64,000 bases of DNA, taken from assembly GCA_023437225.1 (NCBI GenBank), contig JAEZGS010000027.1, positions 62,001-126,000 on the forward strand, read 5' to 3'. Under the pieces are notes generated by a model, which did no database searches, was not told where the DNA came from, and was given only the letters and a program-made list of their open reading frames with translations. Positions 1-9,036 of the stretch are shown piece by piece. Position 1 is the first letter of the stretch; each line of letters begins with the position of its first letter. This DNA is from Bacteroidota bacterium (lineage in GTDB: Bacteria; Bacteroidota; Bacteroidia; Chitinophagales; Chitinophagaceae). The position numbers and the translations under genes were made by a program.

Positions 1-27
1 TTTTTCACTTTCAAAGGATGAATTAAG

Positions 28-3000
28 ATGATTGGATTAAGAAGTAAGATGGCATCGATCGCTGTGATGTTTTTGTTTCTCACCGAAGCTTCCGCACAGG
101 TTGTTGATTATGCTTCGCTGGTGAATACGCAAATTGGCAATAAGGGTAAAGGTGCAAGAAAAGAAGAAGCTTATTTAGAGGCGGGTTATACATTTCCGGG
201 TGCAACATATCCTTTTGGAATGGTACAATTCACACCAACTTATTTTCATCCAAATAAAGGGTTCGTAGTAAACCAAATGAGTGGCGCGGGCTGCGAGCAT
301 ATGGGTAATTTTCCAACGTTGCCCCTCGAAGGCGTACTTAAAAGCTCACCCAACGATATGCTGGGATTGAATACGCAACTCGATATTCAAACATCGCAGG
401 CTGGGTTTTTCAAAGCCAGTGCTGGTAACGTGGAATGTAATCTGACAGTCACCCCAAGAACGGGTATGGCCTTGTACCGATTTTCCGGTTCTACAAAAGT
501 TGCCACGATATTGATTGGCTCGGGCGCTAATGGCACAAAGATCAATGATGCATTTATAAAGATCACGGGCGACGCCAGTTGCGAAGGATATGCCGATGGG
601 GGCGAGTTTTGCGGATCACCTGTTGATTATAAAGTGTATTTCGTTGCTGAGTTCGATACTCCGTTCAAATCGCATGGAACCTGGAAAGGAAATGAACTTA
701 GAAAGAATGCTGATACAGTTAGTGGTGCTGCATCAGGTGCATGGTTTCAATTTAATGTGAAACGAAACAAGACGATTCAATATAAGTTTGCCATCTCCTA
801 TGTATCCATCGAAAATGCCCGGGAAAACCTCAAAGCAGAAAATGCCGGATGGAACTTTGAAGATGTCCGCGCAAACACTGTTGCTGAATGGAATAAATAT
901 CTTGGTCGCATTGAAGCAAAGGGCAGCACACCGGATCATACCACACAATTTTATACGCATTTCTATCATACACTTCTTCATCCAAATGTCTGCAGCGATG
1001 TTAATGGCGACTATGTTGGTGGTGACCACAAAGTGCATAAGACAATCGGTGAATATTATACCGGTTTCAGTAACTGGGATACGTACCGGACACAGGTGCA
1101 ATTGATAGCTATGTTATTCCCCGAAAGAACCAGTGCTATCATGAATTCGATCATCGACTTTGCAAAGCGCAGTGGTGGCGGTTTTCCGCGATGGGTGCTT
1201 GCAGATACTGAAACGGGTATCATGCAGGGAGATCCAACATCTCTGCTCGTTGCGAATGCCTATGCATTCGGTGCACAACAATTTGATGTGGAAGCGGCGT
1301 TGCAGACGATGCGCAAGGGTGCTGAAGTTCCGGGAACGAGATCGCAGAAGTACGAGACAAGACAACATCTACAACAATATCTCGATAAAGGATACATGCA
1401 TGCTTCCATGCAACTGGAATACGCATCAGCGGATTTTGCGATAGGTAAGTTTGCAAAACAGGCCTTCAACGATGATGCGTTGTATCAGAACTATCTGCAT
1501 CGCTCGCAGTCGTGGAAGAATCTTTTTAATCCGAAAACAGGCTGGTTGCAATCACGCCATGATGATGGAAGCTGGAAGAAGTATGATGAAGACTGGCGTG
1601 AGGCTTCTCACAAAAATTATTTCTGGATGATCCCGCACAATCTGAAGGCGTTGGTTGACCTTATTGGCGGTAAAGCGGCCGCCGAGAAAAGACTGGATAG
1701 TTTTTTTGTGCGATTGGATGGCTCCTATCACCAGGAGTGGTTTGCATCGGGGAATGAACCGGATTTCCAGGTGCCGTGGATCTATAACTGGATCGGCCGC
1801 CCTTCAAAAACGCAGCATCTTGTTAAGCGCATCATACGTGAGCAGTACAGCAATCGCCCCAACGGCCTTCCCGGGAACGACGACATGGGCGCAATGGGCG
1901 CCTGGTATGTGTTTGCCAACATCGGACTTTATCCTGTTGTGCCGGCTGAACCAGGCTTCTCCATCAACAGTCCGTCATTTCCCGAAATAGTGATTCATCT
2001 TCCCGGTGGCATGTTGAAGATCGAAGGCGGTAGCCCGGAAAAGGATTATGTTCAATCTCTTTCGCTTAATAACAAACCTTATAACAAAACCTGGATATCG
2101 CTCGAGGCATTGAAAAATGCGACACTTTCTTATCAATTAAGTAGGGACTCGCACGATTGGGTTACAAACGATACGCCTCCTTCATACGATGTCGCGAAGC
2201 AGGATGCCAACCTGCCCTCATGGGCACTTGGTCCATTTATTCGTCCTCCTGGAGTCAATCCTGTGTTATTGCCCGATACAACAACAACTTTCATAGACCC
2301 AATGACTAATCGGAAAGTATATTGGGAATCAAATGATGTGTTCAATCCTGCAGCGGCGGTGAAAAAAGGAAAGATCGTAGTGTTATATAGAGCGGAGGAT
2401 AAAACAGGTAAAGAGATCGGTACAAGGACATCACGCCTTGGTTATGCGGAAACGACCGACGGTATGCAATTTACAAGAAGGGCAACACCGGTATTGTATC
2501 CTGCAAAAGACAATCAGCAAAAATTTGAATGGACAGGTGGATGTGAAGACCCTCGTGTTGCGAGAACAGAAGACGGTACCTATCTGATGCTGTATACACA
2601 GTGGAATAAAAAGGTACCGCGACTCGCAGTAGCTACATCCCGCGATTTGATCACATGGAAGAAACATGGGCCTGCATTCCTGAAAGCATTTGAAGGAAAG
2701 TATGCAAACATGGCTACCAAATCAGCCTCGATCATCACCAGGCTAAGCGGCGGAGAACAGGTGATCGCAAAGATCAATGGCAGGTACATGATGTATTGGG
2801 GCGAAACTGCTGTCTTTGCAGCTACGTCAGATGATCTTATTAATTGGACACCAGTTGAAGATGCTTATGGCGAACTCAGGAAACTAATTCAACCGCGAGA
2901 AGGATACTTCGATAGCCAATTGACCGAATGTGGGCCTCCGGCTGTAATGACTGATAAAGGCATCGTGTTGCTTTACAATGGTAAAAATCTTGCCGGTGAT

Positions 3001-3255
3001 GGAGGCGATAAAAATTATACATCAGAAGCATATTGTGCCGGACAGGTAATGTTCGATTTAAACGACCCGTTGAGGCCGGTTAAAAGATTAGATAAGCCGT
3101 TTTTTGTTCCTACTGAATCATTTGAAAAAAGCGGTCAGTATCCGGCCGGGACTGTTTTCGTTGAAGGACTTGTGTTTCATCAGAATAAATGGTTCCTCTA
3201 TTATGGATGTGCAGACTCGCGCGTGGCTGTTGCTATTTATGATCCATCAAACTAA
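28..3255 (+). CDS. GH92 alpha-mannosidase fused to a C-terminal GH130 domain
   Basis: Exported protein of 1075 residues with a signal peptide ending near SAQ at residue 24. Residues about 25-735 match GH92, a calcium-dependent inverting exo-alpha-mannosidase family: PFGMVQFTP near the N-terminus, the presumed acid E525 in WREASHKN, GNEP, and the base motif GNDDMG at 616-621. Residues about 745-1075 form a second domain with GH130 hallmarks: G838-C-E-D-P-R-V with D841 as presumed acid, and YYGCADSRVAVA near the end. GH130 enzymes phosphorolyse or hydrolyse beta-mannosides, so one polypeptide may remove alpha- and beta-linked mannose. Ordinary GH92 proteins stop near 750 residues. An internal ATG at 49 would still leave a signal peptide. 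It precedes an esterase gene by 10 bp, so the two are probably co-transcribed. The family calls are firm; the substrate is inferred. Confidence 0.9.
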   Translation: MIGLRSKMASIAVMFLFLTEASAQVVDYASLVNTQIGNKGKGARKEEAYLEAGYTFPGATYPFGMVQFTPTYFHPNKGFVVNQMSGAGCEHMGNFPTLPLEGVLKSSPNDMLGLNTQLDIQTSQAGFFKASAGNVECNLTVTPRTGMALYRFSGSTKVATILIGSGANGTKINDAFIKITGDASCEGYADGGEFCGSPVDYKVYFVAEFDTPFKSHGTWKGNELRKNADTVSGAASGAWFQFNVKRNKTIQYKFAISYVSIENARENLKAENAGWNFEDVRANTVAEWNKYLGRIEAKGSTPDHTTQFYTHFYHTLLHPNVCSDVNGDYVGGDHKVHKTIGEYYTGFSNWDTYRTQVQLIAMLFPERTSAIMNSIIDFAKRSGGGFPRWVLADTETGIMQGDPTSLLVANAYAFGAQQFDVEAALQTMRKGAEVPGTRSQKYETRQHLQQYLDKGYMHASMQLEYASADFAIGKFAKQAFNDDALYQNYLHRSQSWKNLFNPKTGWLQSRHDDGSWKKYDEDWREASHKNYFWMIPHNLKALVDLIGGKAAAEKRLDSFFVRLDGSYHQEWFASGNEPDFQVPWIYNWIGRPSKTQHLVKRIIREQYSNRPNGLPGNDDMGAMGAWYVFANIGLYPVVPAEPGFSINSPSFPEIVIHLPGGMLKIEGGSPEKDYVQSLSLNNKPYNKTWISLEALKNATLSYQLSRDSHDWVTNDTPPSYDVAKQDANLPSWALGPFIRPPGVNPVLLPDTTTTFIDPMTNRKVYWESNDVFNPAAAVKKGKIVVLYRAEDKTGKEIGTRTSRLGYAETTDGMQFTRRATPVLYPAKDNQQKFEWTGGCEDPRVARTEDGTYLMLYTQWNKKVPRLAVATSRDLITWKKHGPAFLKAFEGKYANMATKSASIITRLSGGEQVIAKINGRYMMYWGETAVFAATSDDLINWTPVEDAYGELRKLIQPREGYFDSQLTECGPPAVMTDKGIVLLYNGKNLAGDGGDKNYTSEAYCAGQVMFDLNDPLRPVKRLDKPFFVPTESFEKSGQYPAGTVFVEGLVFHQNKWFLYYGCADSRVAVAIYDPSN

Positions 3256-3265
3256 TTGATATAGT

Positions 3266-6049
3266 ATGAAAAAGTTCTTGTTATCACTTCTTTTTTTAGC
3301 TGTAGGCATCGTTGCCGTTGCACAGCGTTCACCTGCTCCCTTTAAAAAAGGTGATCGCATTAGTTTCATCGGTAACAGTATTACCGAAGCAGGTTTTTAT
3401 GAGATGTACATCTGGCAATACTATATGTTGCATTTCCCCGACCGACGCATTGAGATTAGAAATGCCGGAATAGGTGGAGATGTTGCTCGCCAGATACTCG
3501 ATCGTTTTGACGATGATGTGAAAGCGTATGATCCAAGCGTTGTTGTTGTTACATTCGGAATGAACGACAGCCGGTATTTTGAGTATTACAATAATCCTGA
3601 AAAGAAAGTAAGAGACGAAGCGGTACTTGCATCGAAGACCAGTTATAATTCTATAGAGAAAAAGTTACAGGCACTTGAAGGAGTTGAAAAGATCATCATG
3701 ACTTCATCGCCCTATGATGAAACAATGGGAGGAACAAAGAACCTGTTTCCCGGAAAGTATAAAACCATGGAAGCGATTGCACAGTTTCAACAGGAATCCG
3801 CTTCAAAAAACAAATGGGCGTTTGTGGACCTGATGAAGCCTATGACTGCCATCAATCTTCGCGAACAAAAGAAAGACACCACCTTCACATTGACCGGCCC
3901 AGATCGTATACACCCCGGAAATGCAGGACATTTCGCGATGGCCTGGTTATTCCTCAAAGCACAGGGACTGACAAATTCTGTTGTAGCTAATGTGAAAATT
4001 GATGCGAATAAAGCAAATCTTATCGCTGCAGATAACTGCTCCGTTAGCAATGTCAAAAAAGACGGCGATGCATTGACTTTTCAATATATAGCAAACTCAT
4101 TGCCTTTCCCGAGTGATGATCAACCACGCGTTTGGGAGAACCCGCAAAAGCAATCTGACGCATTGGCGGTTATACCGTTCACCGAAGAATTCAATAAAGA
4201 GCTGTTTGCGATTACCGGTTTATCGGCAAACGGCGAATACAGGCTCCTGATCGATGGCGATGTTATTGGTACGTATCGCGGCTCAGAATTTGAGAAGGGG
4301 ATTAACCTGGCGGTTTTAAAGAACACTCCTCAATACAAACAGGCTGTAAAGGTTGCAGAACTTAATCTTCGCTATCGTGATCTTGAACAAAAACTTCGGG
4401 CATATTACTGGCTTCAGTATAATTATTTTAGAAAGAAGAATATGTACCTGCAGGATGACCAGGCGGCTGTTGATTCTGTGAACAATGCGCCTTCAAGCGA
4501 ATGGGCTGTTGCTTCCAAGCGGGATAATTATCAGCAGGCATTTAAAAAGGAAACGCGCGAACAATGGAAAAAGGAAATGAAGGCCATTCTCGACGAGATC
4601 TACACCATCAATAAGCCCGTAACAAGAAATGTTCGCATTGAGCCCATACTTGGATTTGCGAGCGTTCTTCAAAGCAACATGGTGGTTCAACAGAATAAAC
4701 CATTCAAAGTTTTCGGCACCGCAACACCTAAGGAATTGGTTGTGATCAATGCCGATTGGCTTTCTGAAGAAGTGATCACCAGGGCGAAATCTGACGGAAG
4801 TTTTATTGGCATTATCAATGTTCCGGTTGCAAAGCCAAATGACTTCTCCAAACATATCATCAGGATCGAATCTGCAGGTATGTCAAAACAGATTGACAAT
4901 CTTCTCATCGGAGATGTTTGGTTTATGAGCGGACAAAGTAATATGCAATTTAAACTGCGCGAAACAATAGACTCAGCCACCCAGGTGCCCAATGCGAATT
5001 ATCCTGGCATTCGTTTGTTTTATGCCGGATTAAATTTTAGCGCAACACCAACTAAAACCGTGAGCGGCAAATGGGTAGAGTGCACACCAAATACCGCAAA
5101 AGATTTCAGTGCCGTTGGTTATAGTTTCGGAAAGCAATTGCATACATCTTTGAACATACCGATAGGGGTGGTATTTTCTGGTATCGGTGCATCATCAGCG
5201 CAGGCGTTTGTGCCACAGGAAGTGCTTGCTTCAGACACTATGTTAAATCGAATTTATCTACAACCTTATCTACAAAGTGATCGTGCAAAAGAGATTATCG
5301 ACGGTGGATTTACTTTTGAAAAAGTGACAAGGCCTTTTCTTCTTTATAACGCAATGATCCACCCATTTACTAATCTTTCCATTCGTGGATTCTGTTGGTA
5401 CCAGGGTGAAAGCAATCGCAACGAAAGACAAAGCTATACTCATCTGACCCAGCAATTGATCTCCTCATGGAGAAAACAATTTGCCCAGGATAATTTGCCT
5501 TTTTACTATGTGCAGGTTGCTCCATTTTTTTGGGATAAGGAAGATCCTTCTTTGAATGATTACGCCTTTTTCCGTGAAGCACAGGCGCAGATTGCAGAAC
5601 TCGGCAACACGGAAATGGTGTTGACGATGGACGTGGGCGAGTCAAGAGATCTGCATCCCAAAAATAAAAGACCCATTGGCGAACGACTTGCCAGGACTGC
5701 ATTGAACCGGACATATGGAAAGCTTGAAGTGCCTTATCATGGGCCCCGTTTCAAGTATTCTGAAACAGCGAAGAACAAAGTGATCTTGCATTTTTGCGAA
5801 GACACTATCTGCAAGGGACTCAAAACGAACGATGGTAATAAGCCGAGGCATTTTCTTATTGCGGGCGATGACAAAAAGTTTCATCCTGCTGATGCAAGAA
5901 TAGATGGTAACAAAATAATTGTTCAAAGTGATGCGGTTAAAAAGCCCGTTGCCGTACGGTATGCTTTTACTAATGACGTAATTACAAACCTCGAAAATTC
6001 CGAGGGTCTGCCGGCTGTTCCGTTTAGAACGGATGCATGGCCGGAGTAA
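3266..6049 (+). CDS. Two-domain esterase: SGNH hydrolase plus sialate O-acetylesterase-like domain
   Basis: Exported protein of 927 residues with a signal peptide (cleavage near VAQ, residue 20). The N-terminal half is an SGNH/GDSL hydrolase: GNSIT at 36-40 (S38), G69-I-G-G, GMND at 98-101, and D213-x-x-H216 in DRIHPGNAGH. The C-terminal half resembles sialate O-acetylesterases (SASA/DUF303): FMSGQSNMQF with presumed nucleophile S558, CWYQGESN at 710-717, and a D-L-H-P motif near residue 795. Both active sites look intact, which suggests removal of acetyl or other ester groups from glycans before glycosidase action. It lies 10 bp downstream of the GH92-GH130 gene. Bacteroidota use SASA-fold enzymes on acetylated hemicellulose and mannan as well as sialic acid, so sialate is not established as substrate. 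A hairpin terminator follows the stop. Confidence 0.85.
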   Translation: MKKFLLSLLFLAVGIVAVAQRSPAPFKKGDRISFIGNSITEAGFYEMYIWQYYMLHFPDRRIEIRNAGIGGDVARQILDRFDDDVKAYDPSVVVVTFGMNDSRYFEYYNNPEKKVRDEAVLASKTSYNSIEKKLQALEGVEKIIMTSSPYDETMGGTKNLFPGKYKTMEAIAQFQQESASKNKWAFVDLMKPMTAINLREQKKDTTFTLTGPDRIHPGNAGHFAMAWLFLKAQGLTNSVVANVKIDANKANLIAADNCSVSNVKKDGDALTFQYIANSLPFPSDDQPRVWENPQKQSDALAVIPFTEEFNKELFAITGLSANGEYRLLIDGDVIGTYRGSEFEKGINLAVLKNTPQYKQAVKVAELNLRYRDLEQKLRAYYWLQYNYFRKKNMYLQDDQAAVDSVNNAPSSEWAVASKRDNYQQAFKKETREQWKKEMKAILDEIYTINKPVTRNVRIEPILGFASVLQSNMVVQQNKPFKVFGTATPKELVVINADWLSEEVITRAKSDGSFIGIINVPVAKPNDFSKHIIRIESAGMSKQIDNLLIGDVWFMSGQSNMQFKLRETIDSATQVPNANYPGIRLFYAGLNFSATPTKTVSGKWVECTPNTAKDFSAVGYSFGKQLHTSLNIPIGVVFSGIGASSAQAFVPQEVLASDTMLNRIYLQPYLQSDRAKEIIDGGFTFEKVTRPFLLYNAMIHPFTNLSIRGFCWYQGESNRNERQSYTHLTQQLISSWRKQFAQDNLPFYYVQVAPFFWDKEDPSLNDYAFFREAQAQIAELGNTEMVLTMDVGESRDLHPKNKRPIGERLARTALNRTYGKLEVPYHGPRFKYSETAKNKVILHFCEDTICKGLKTNDGNKPRHFLIAGDDKKFHPADARIDGNKIIVQSDAVKKPVAVRYAFTNDVITNLENSEGLPAVPFRTDAWPE

Positions 6050-6083
6050 GAATTTTCTTTTTTATATGTCGCTAAGGCGATCC

Positions 6084-6105
6084 TCCCCGGCTTTCCAGTC
6101 GGGGA
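6084..6105. terminator. Hairpin terminator between convergent genes
   Basis: A 9-bp stem (TCCCCGGCT paired with AGTCGGGGA, one G-U) closes a 4-nt loop and is followed on the + strand by TCTTTATTTA. It lies between the esterase stop at 6049 and the stop of the oppositely oriented SNF2 gene at 6109, so it can serve the upstream operon and perhaps both directions. Confidence 0.7.
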
Positions 6106-6108
6106 TCT

Positions 6109-8934
6109 TTATTTAATAAGCAAATCAAACAATGATCGCTTGCGGTCCTGCATGTTCAACATTTTTTCTTCTACGGTGTCAGGACAAACGAGGCGCACTG
6201 CCACAACATTTTTCTTTTGGCCGATGCGGTACGTGCGGTCAATTGCCTGGTTTTCTACTGCAGGATTCCACCAGGGTTCAACCAGATAAACATAGTCAGC
6301 TTCCGTGAGATTAAGACCTGTGCCACCTGCTTTCAGGCTTACAAGAAATACACGTATTGTTTTGTCCGTCTGAAATTTGTGAACCACTGTTTCGCGATCC
6401 TTTGTATTCCCGGTCAGCATTACATACGGTATATTTCGCTCGTCCAGTTCTTTTTTTATCAGCTGAAGCATGGTAACGAATTGCGAAAACACCAGTAGTT
6501 TATGGCCCGGTGCGTTGTTTTCGATCTGTTCAATAAGCACTTCTATCTTTGAAGAACGATCGCCAAATAACTTTTCATCTTCGAGCAACTGCGGTGAATC
6601 ACAAATCTGGCGTAACCGGGTAAGGCCTTTCAATACATGCATCGAATTTTTCTTCAATTCCTCCTCGGTTTTTCCAGACACAAAATCGCGTATCTCCCTT
6701 TCGTAAGAATCGTAAACTTTTCTTTGTTCATCTCTCATCGGGCATTGTAATACGATCTCAGTTTTCTCAGGAAGTTCGGACGCAACTTCAGCTTTTGTCC
6801 TTCGCAAAATAAATGGAGCCACTTTCTTTTGCAGTTCGGTGATGTTATACCTGGCCTGGAACTTGTCAATCGGCATAGAATACAGATCTCTGAAGGAACG
6901 TCTGCTTCCTAATAAACCAGGACATGCGAACGACAACTGTGCATACAGATCAAAGCTGTTATTTTCAACAGGCGTTCCGGTGATGGCAAGCCGGTTCCGT
7001 GCCTGCAGCATGCATACTGTTTGATATCGTTGTGATTCAATGTTCTTGATGTTTTGTGATTCATCAAGGAATACGTAATTGAACACATATTGCTTCAACA
7101 AGTTGATATCGGACATTAAAGTGCCATAGGTAGTAATAACAAGCTCGTAGTCGTCCAGCACAGAAAGATCTGTGATTCGTGATGTGCCGTGTATGACGAA
7201 TACTTTCAGTGATGGAGCAAACTTCTTGGCTTCTTCCTGCCAGTTGAAAACGAGTGATGTGGGGACGACTACCAGGTTTGTATTTCGATCTCTTTTACTC
7301 CGTTGATGAAGAACGAACGCAATTACCTGAACTGTTTTTCCAAGCCCCATATCATCAGCAAGGCATCCGCCAAAATTCAGGTCATCCATTAAATTCAGCC
7401 AGTTCAGTCCTTCCTGCTGGTAGTGGCGGAGTGTAGCATTGAAACCTTCAGGTACTGTTACTTTTTCGATGGAATTCCGATCTGATAGTTTCCATGCATA
7501 TTGCCCGATCTCCTTGTGAACATGTTCATCAATCTCATCCGCTTTGTAGTTTTTCAGTATGTCTTCATAGTTTGATTTGGCAGTGCGCAGTTCATCGGCG
7601 GTTATCTCACCTGCATTAAAATATGTTTCAAACTTCTTCAGCCAGTGATCCGGCAATATTCCCATTGTTCCGTCATCAAGTTGTACATACTTTGTTTTGT
7701 TGCGTACCGATTGATGGAGTTGTTTCAGCGATGCTTTCTTTTTTCCAAAGCGGACGTTGATATCGGTATTGAACCAATTCAATCCACTTACAACACGAAT
7801 ATTGATGCTTGCTTTGCTGCTGTTCAGCTTGTTGTTCCTGATCTTGTTGAACCCCAGAACATGAATGCCTGCATCCTTCCATACTTCAAATGCATCAAGG
7901 AACCAGTCTTCATCGAGGAAGCGATATCTATGCAGATAAAAGTAAGTCAGGTCATTATCGAGTTGTTCTTCAAAATCGGGATGCTGACGAAGTAAGAGAG
8001 CAATGAAGTTTATTTCCACTTTATCATCGCGTTCAAGCATATATAGATTCCCATTGACATCCCTGTCGTATACAATACGCTTGCTCAGCACGGGAACTTC
8101 AACATTTCCGTATTTTATTACCGGGTTTATTCCTATGTGTTGATCATGATCAACCAGGTAAATGATCCGCTCGGGTGCCTTGTCTTTGATCGGTTGAATG
8201 GCGGTAGCGGGTTGTATAAAGTTGTAGTGGATGCGAAGGTGATCCTGCAGGCCGTTCAGCACATTTTCTTTGAATTCATTGAATCGATGTGCAGTTAATT
8301 TGAGACCGGCAGGATGATCGCTGAAGAAGCGTGCCACCTTCAACAAATGGAAATTATTAAGCAAATGAAAACGATTGTCGCCACTTAAGAAGTAGTCATA
8401 ATGTAGATCTAGTTGATTATACTGCACAACGGATCCTTCAATCACTGCCTGAAGGTTGATCTCAAATAATTCTGAACGTTGATTCACATGAAAGACCATG
8501 TCTTTCACAGGTCGCCCGAAAACGATCTGTCGGATGGAACCTGCAGAAACCTTTTCTGAGAATTCCGGATCATGAATAAAAAATCGCAGTGCTAAAGGGT
8601 TCGAACAAATTAGTTTTAATGCATCGAGATCGGCCGGAGTGCGTGGTGCCGTAGGACTATTTTGAAACCTCGCTATTGCAAGATAAAATTTTGCATGTTC
8701 GGCATTCGGTGCACGCAGGCCAATATCAACCGGATCTATGATGGTAAGCGGGTTCTTGATTTTGTTTTGCTGTGTCCTGGCGGCTCTATATATTTCTATT
8801 GATAGCTTCCGATGGAATTTATAGTTTCTCAACACAACAATGTATTCTTCATTCGTCGTGAGATCGTTTGGCAATATTGAAGCGCTATCAGTATTTGTAA
8901 GTAACTGGTCCTTAAGATCCGTTATTGAGGTCAT
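6109..8934 (-). CDS. SNF2-family DEAD/DEAH-box helicase
   Basis: Protein of 941 residues without signal peptide, so cytoplasmic. The C-terminal half is a Snf2/Rad54-type ATPase: a Q-like YQQEGLNWL, Walker A DDMGLGKT, motif II DESQN, motif III TGTPVEN, then the helicase C lobe with LVFSQF, LTGNT, SLKAGGTGLNL and the arginine-finger region NQAIDRTYRIGQ. About 450 N-terminal residues carry no motif I can name and probably belong to the bacterial SNF2 N-terminal region often found next to SWIM zinc-finger proteins. Such enzymes translocate on double-stranded DNA and remodel protein-DNA complexes; the partner here is unknown. It is convergent with the esterase operon and divergent from the lipoprotein pair at 9037. 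Confidence 0.93.
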   Translation of the reverse strand: MTSITDLKDQLLTNTDSASILPNDLTTNEEYIVVLRNYKFHRKLSIEIYRAARTQQNKIKNPLTIIDPVDIGLRAPNAEHAKFYLAIARFQNSPTAPRTPADLDALKLICSNPLALRFFIHDPEFSEKVSAGSIRQIVFGRPVKDMVFHVNQRSELFEINLQAVIEGSVVQYNQLDLHYDYFLSGDNRFHLLNNFHLLKVARFFSDHPAGLKLTAHRFNEFKENVLNGLQDHLRIHYNFIQPATAIQPIKDKAPERIIYLVDHDQHIGINPVIKYGNVEVPVLSKRIVYDRDVNGNLYMLERDDKVEINFIALLLRQHPDFEEQLDNDLTYFYLHRYRFLDEDWFLDAFEVWKDAGIHVLGFNKIRNNKLNSSKASINIRVVSGLNWFNTDINVRFGKKKASLKQLHQSVRNKTKYVQLDDGTMGILPDHWLKKFETYFNAGEITADELRTAKSNYEDILKNYKADEIDEHVHKEIGQYAWKLSDRNSIEKVTVPEGFNATLRHYQQEGLNWLNLMDDLNFGGCLADDMGLGKTVQVIAFVLHQRSKRDRNTNLVVVPTSLVFNWQEEAKKFAPSLKVFVIHGTSRITDLSVLDDYELVITTYGTLMSDINLLKQYVFNYVFLDESQNIKNIESQRYQTVCMLQARNRLAITGTPVENNSFDLYAQLSFACPGLLGSRRSFRDLYSMPIDKFQARYNITELQKKVAPFILRRTKAEVASELPEKTEIVLQCPMRDEQRKVYDSYEREIRDFVSGKTEEELKKNSMHVLKGLTRLRQICDSPQLLEDEKLFGDRSSKIEVLIEQIENNAPGHKLLVFSQFVTMLQLIKKELDERNIPYVMLTGNTKDRETVVHKFQTDKTIRVFLVSLKAGGTGLNLTEADYVYLVEPWWNPAVENQAIDRTYRIGQKKNVVAVRLVCPDTVEEKMLNMQDRKRSLFDLLIK

Positions 8935-9036
8935 GAATAAACTGCTTGTCGTGCAGCAATCTAACGATATTTGCTATTGACATTATCATATAATCGATTT
9001 ATCTTGATGAAGGTTGTAGTTCTTAATTAATCATTT

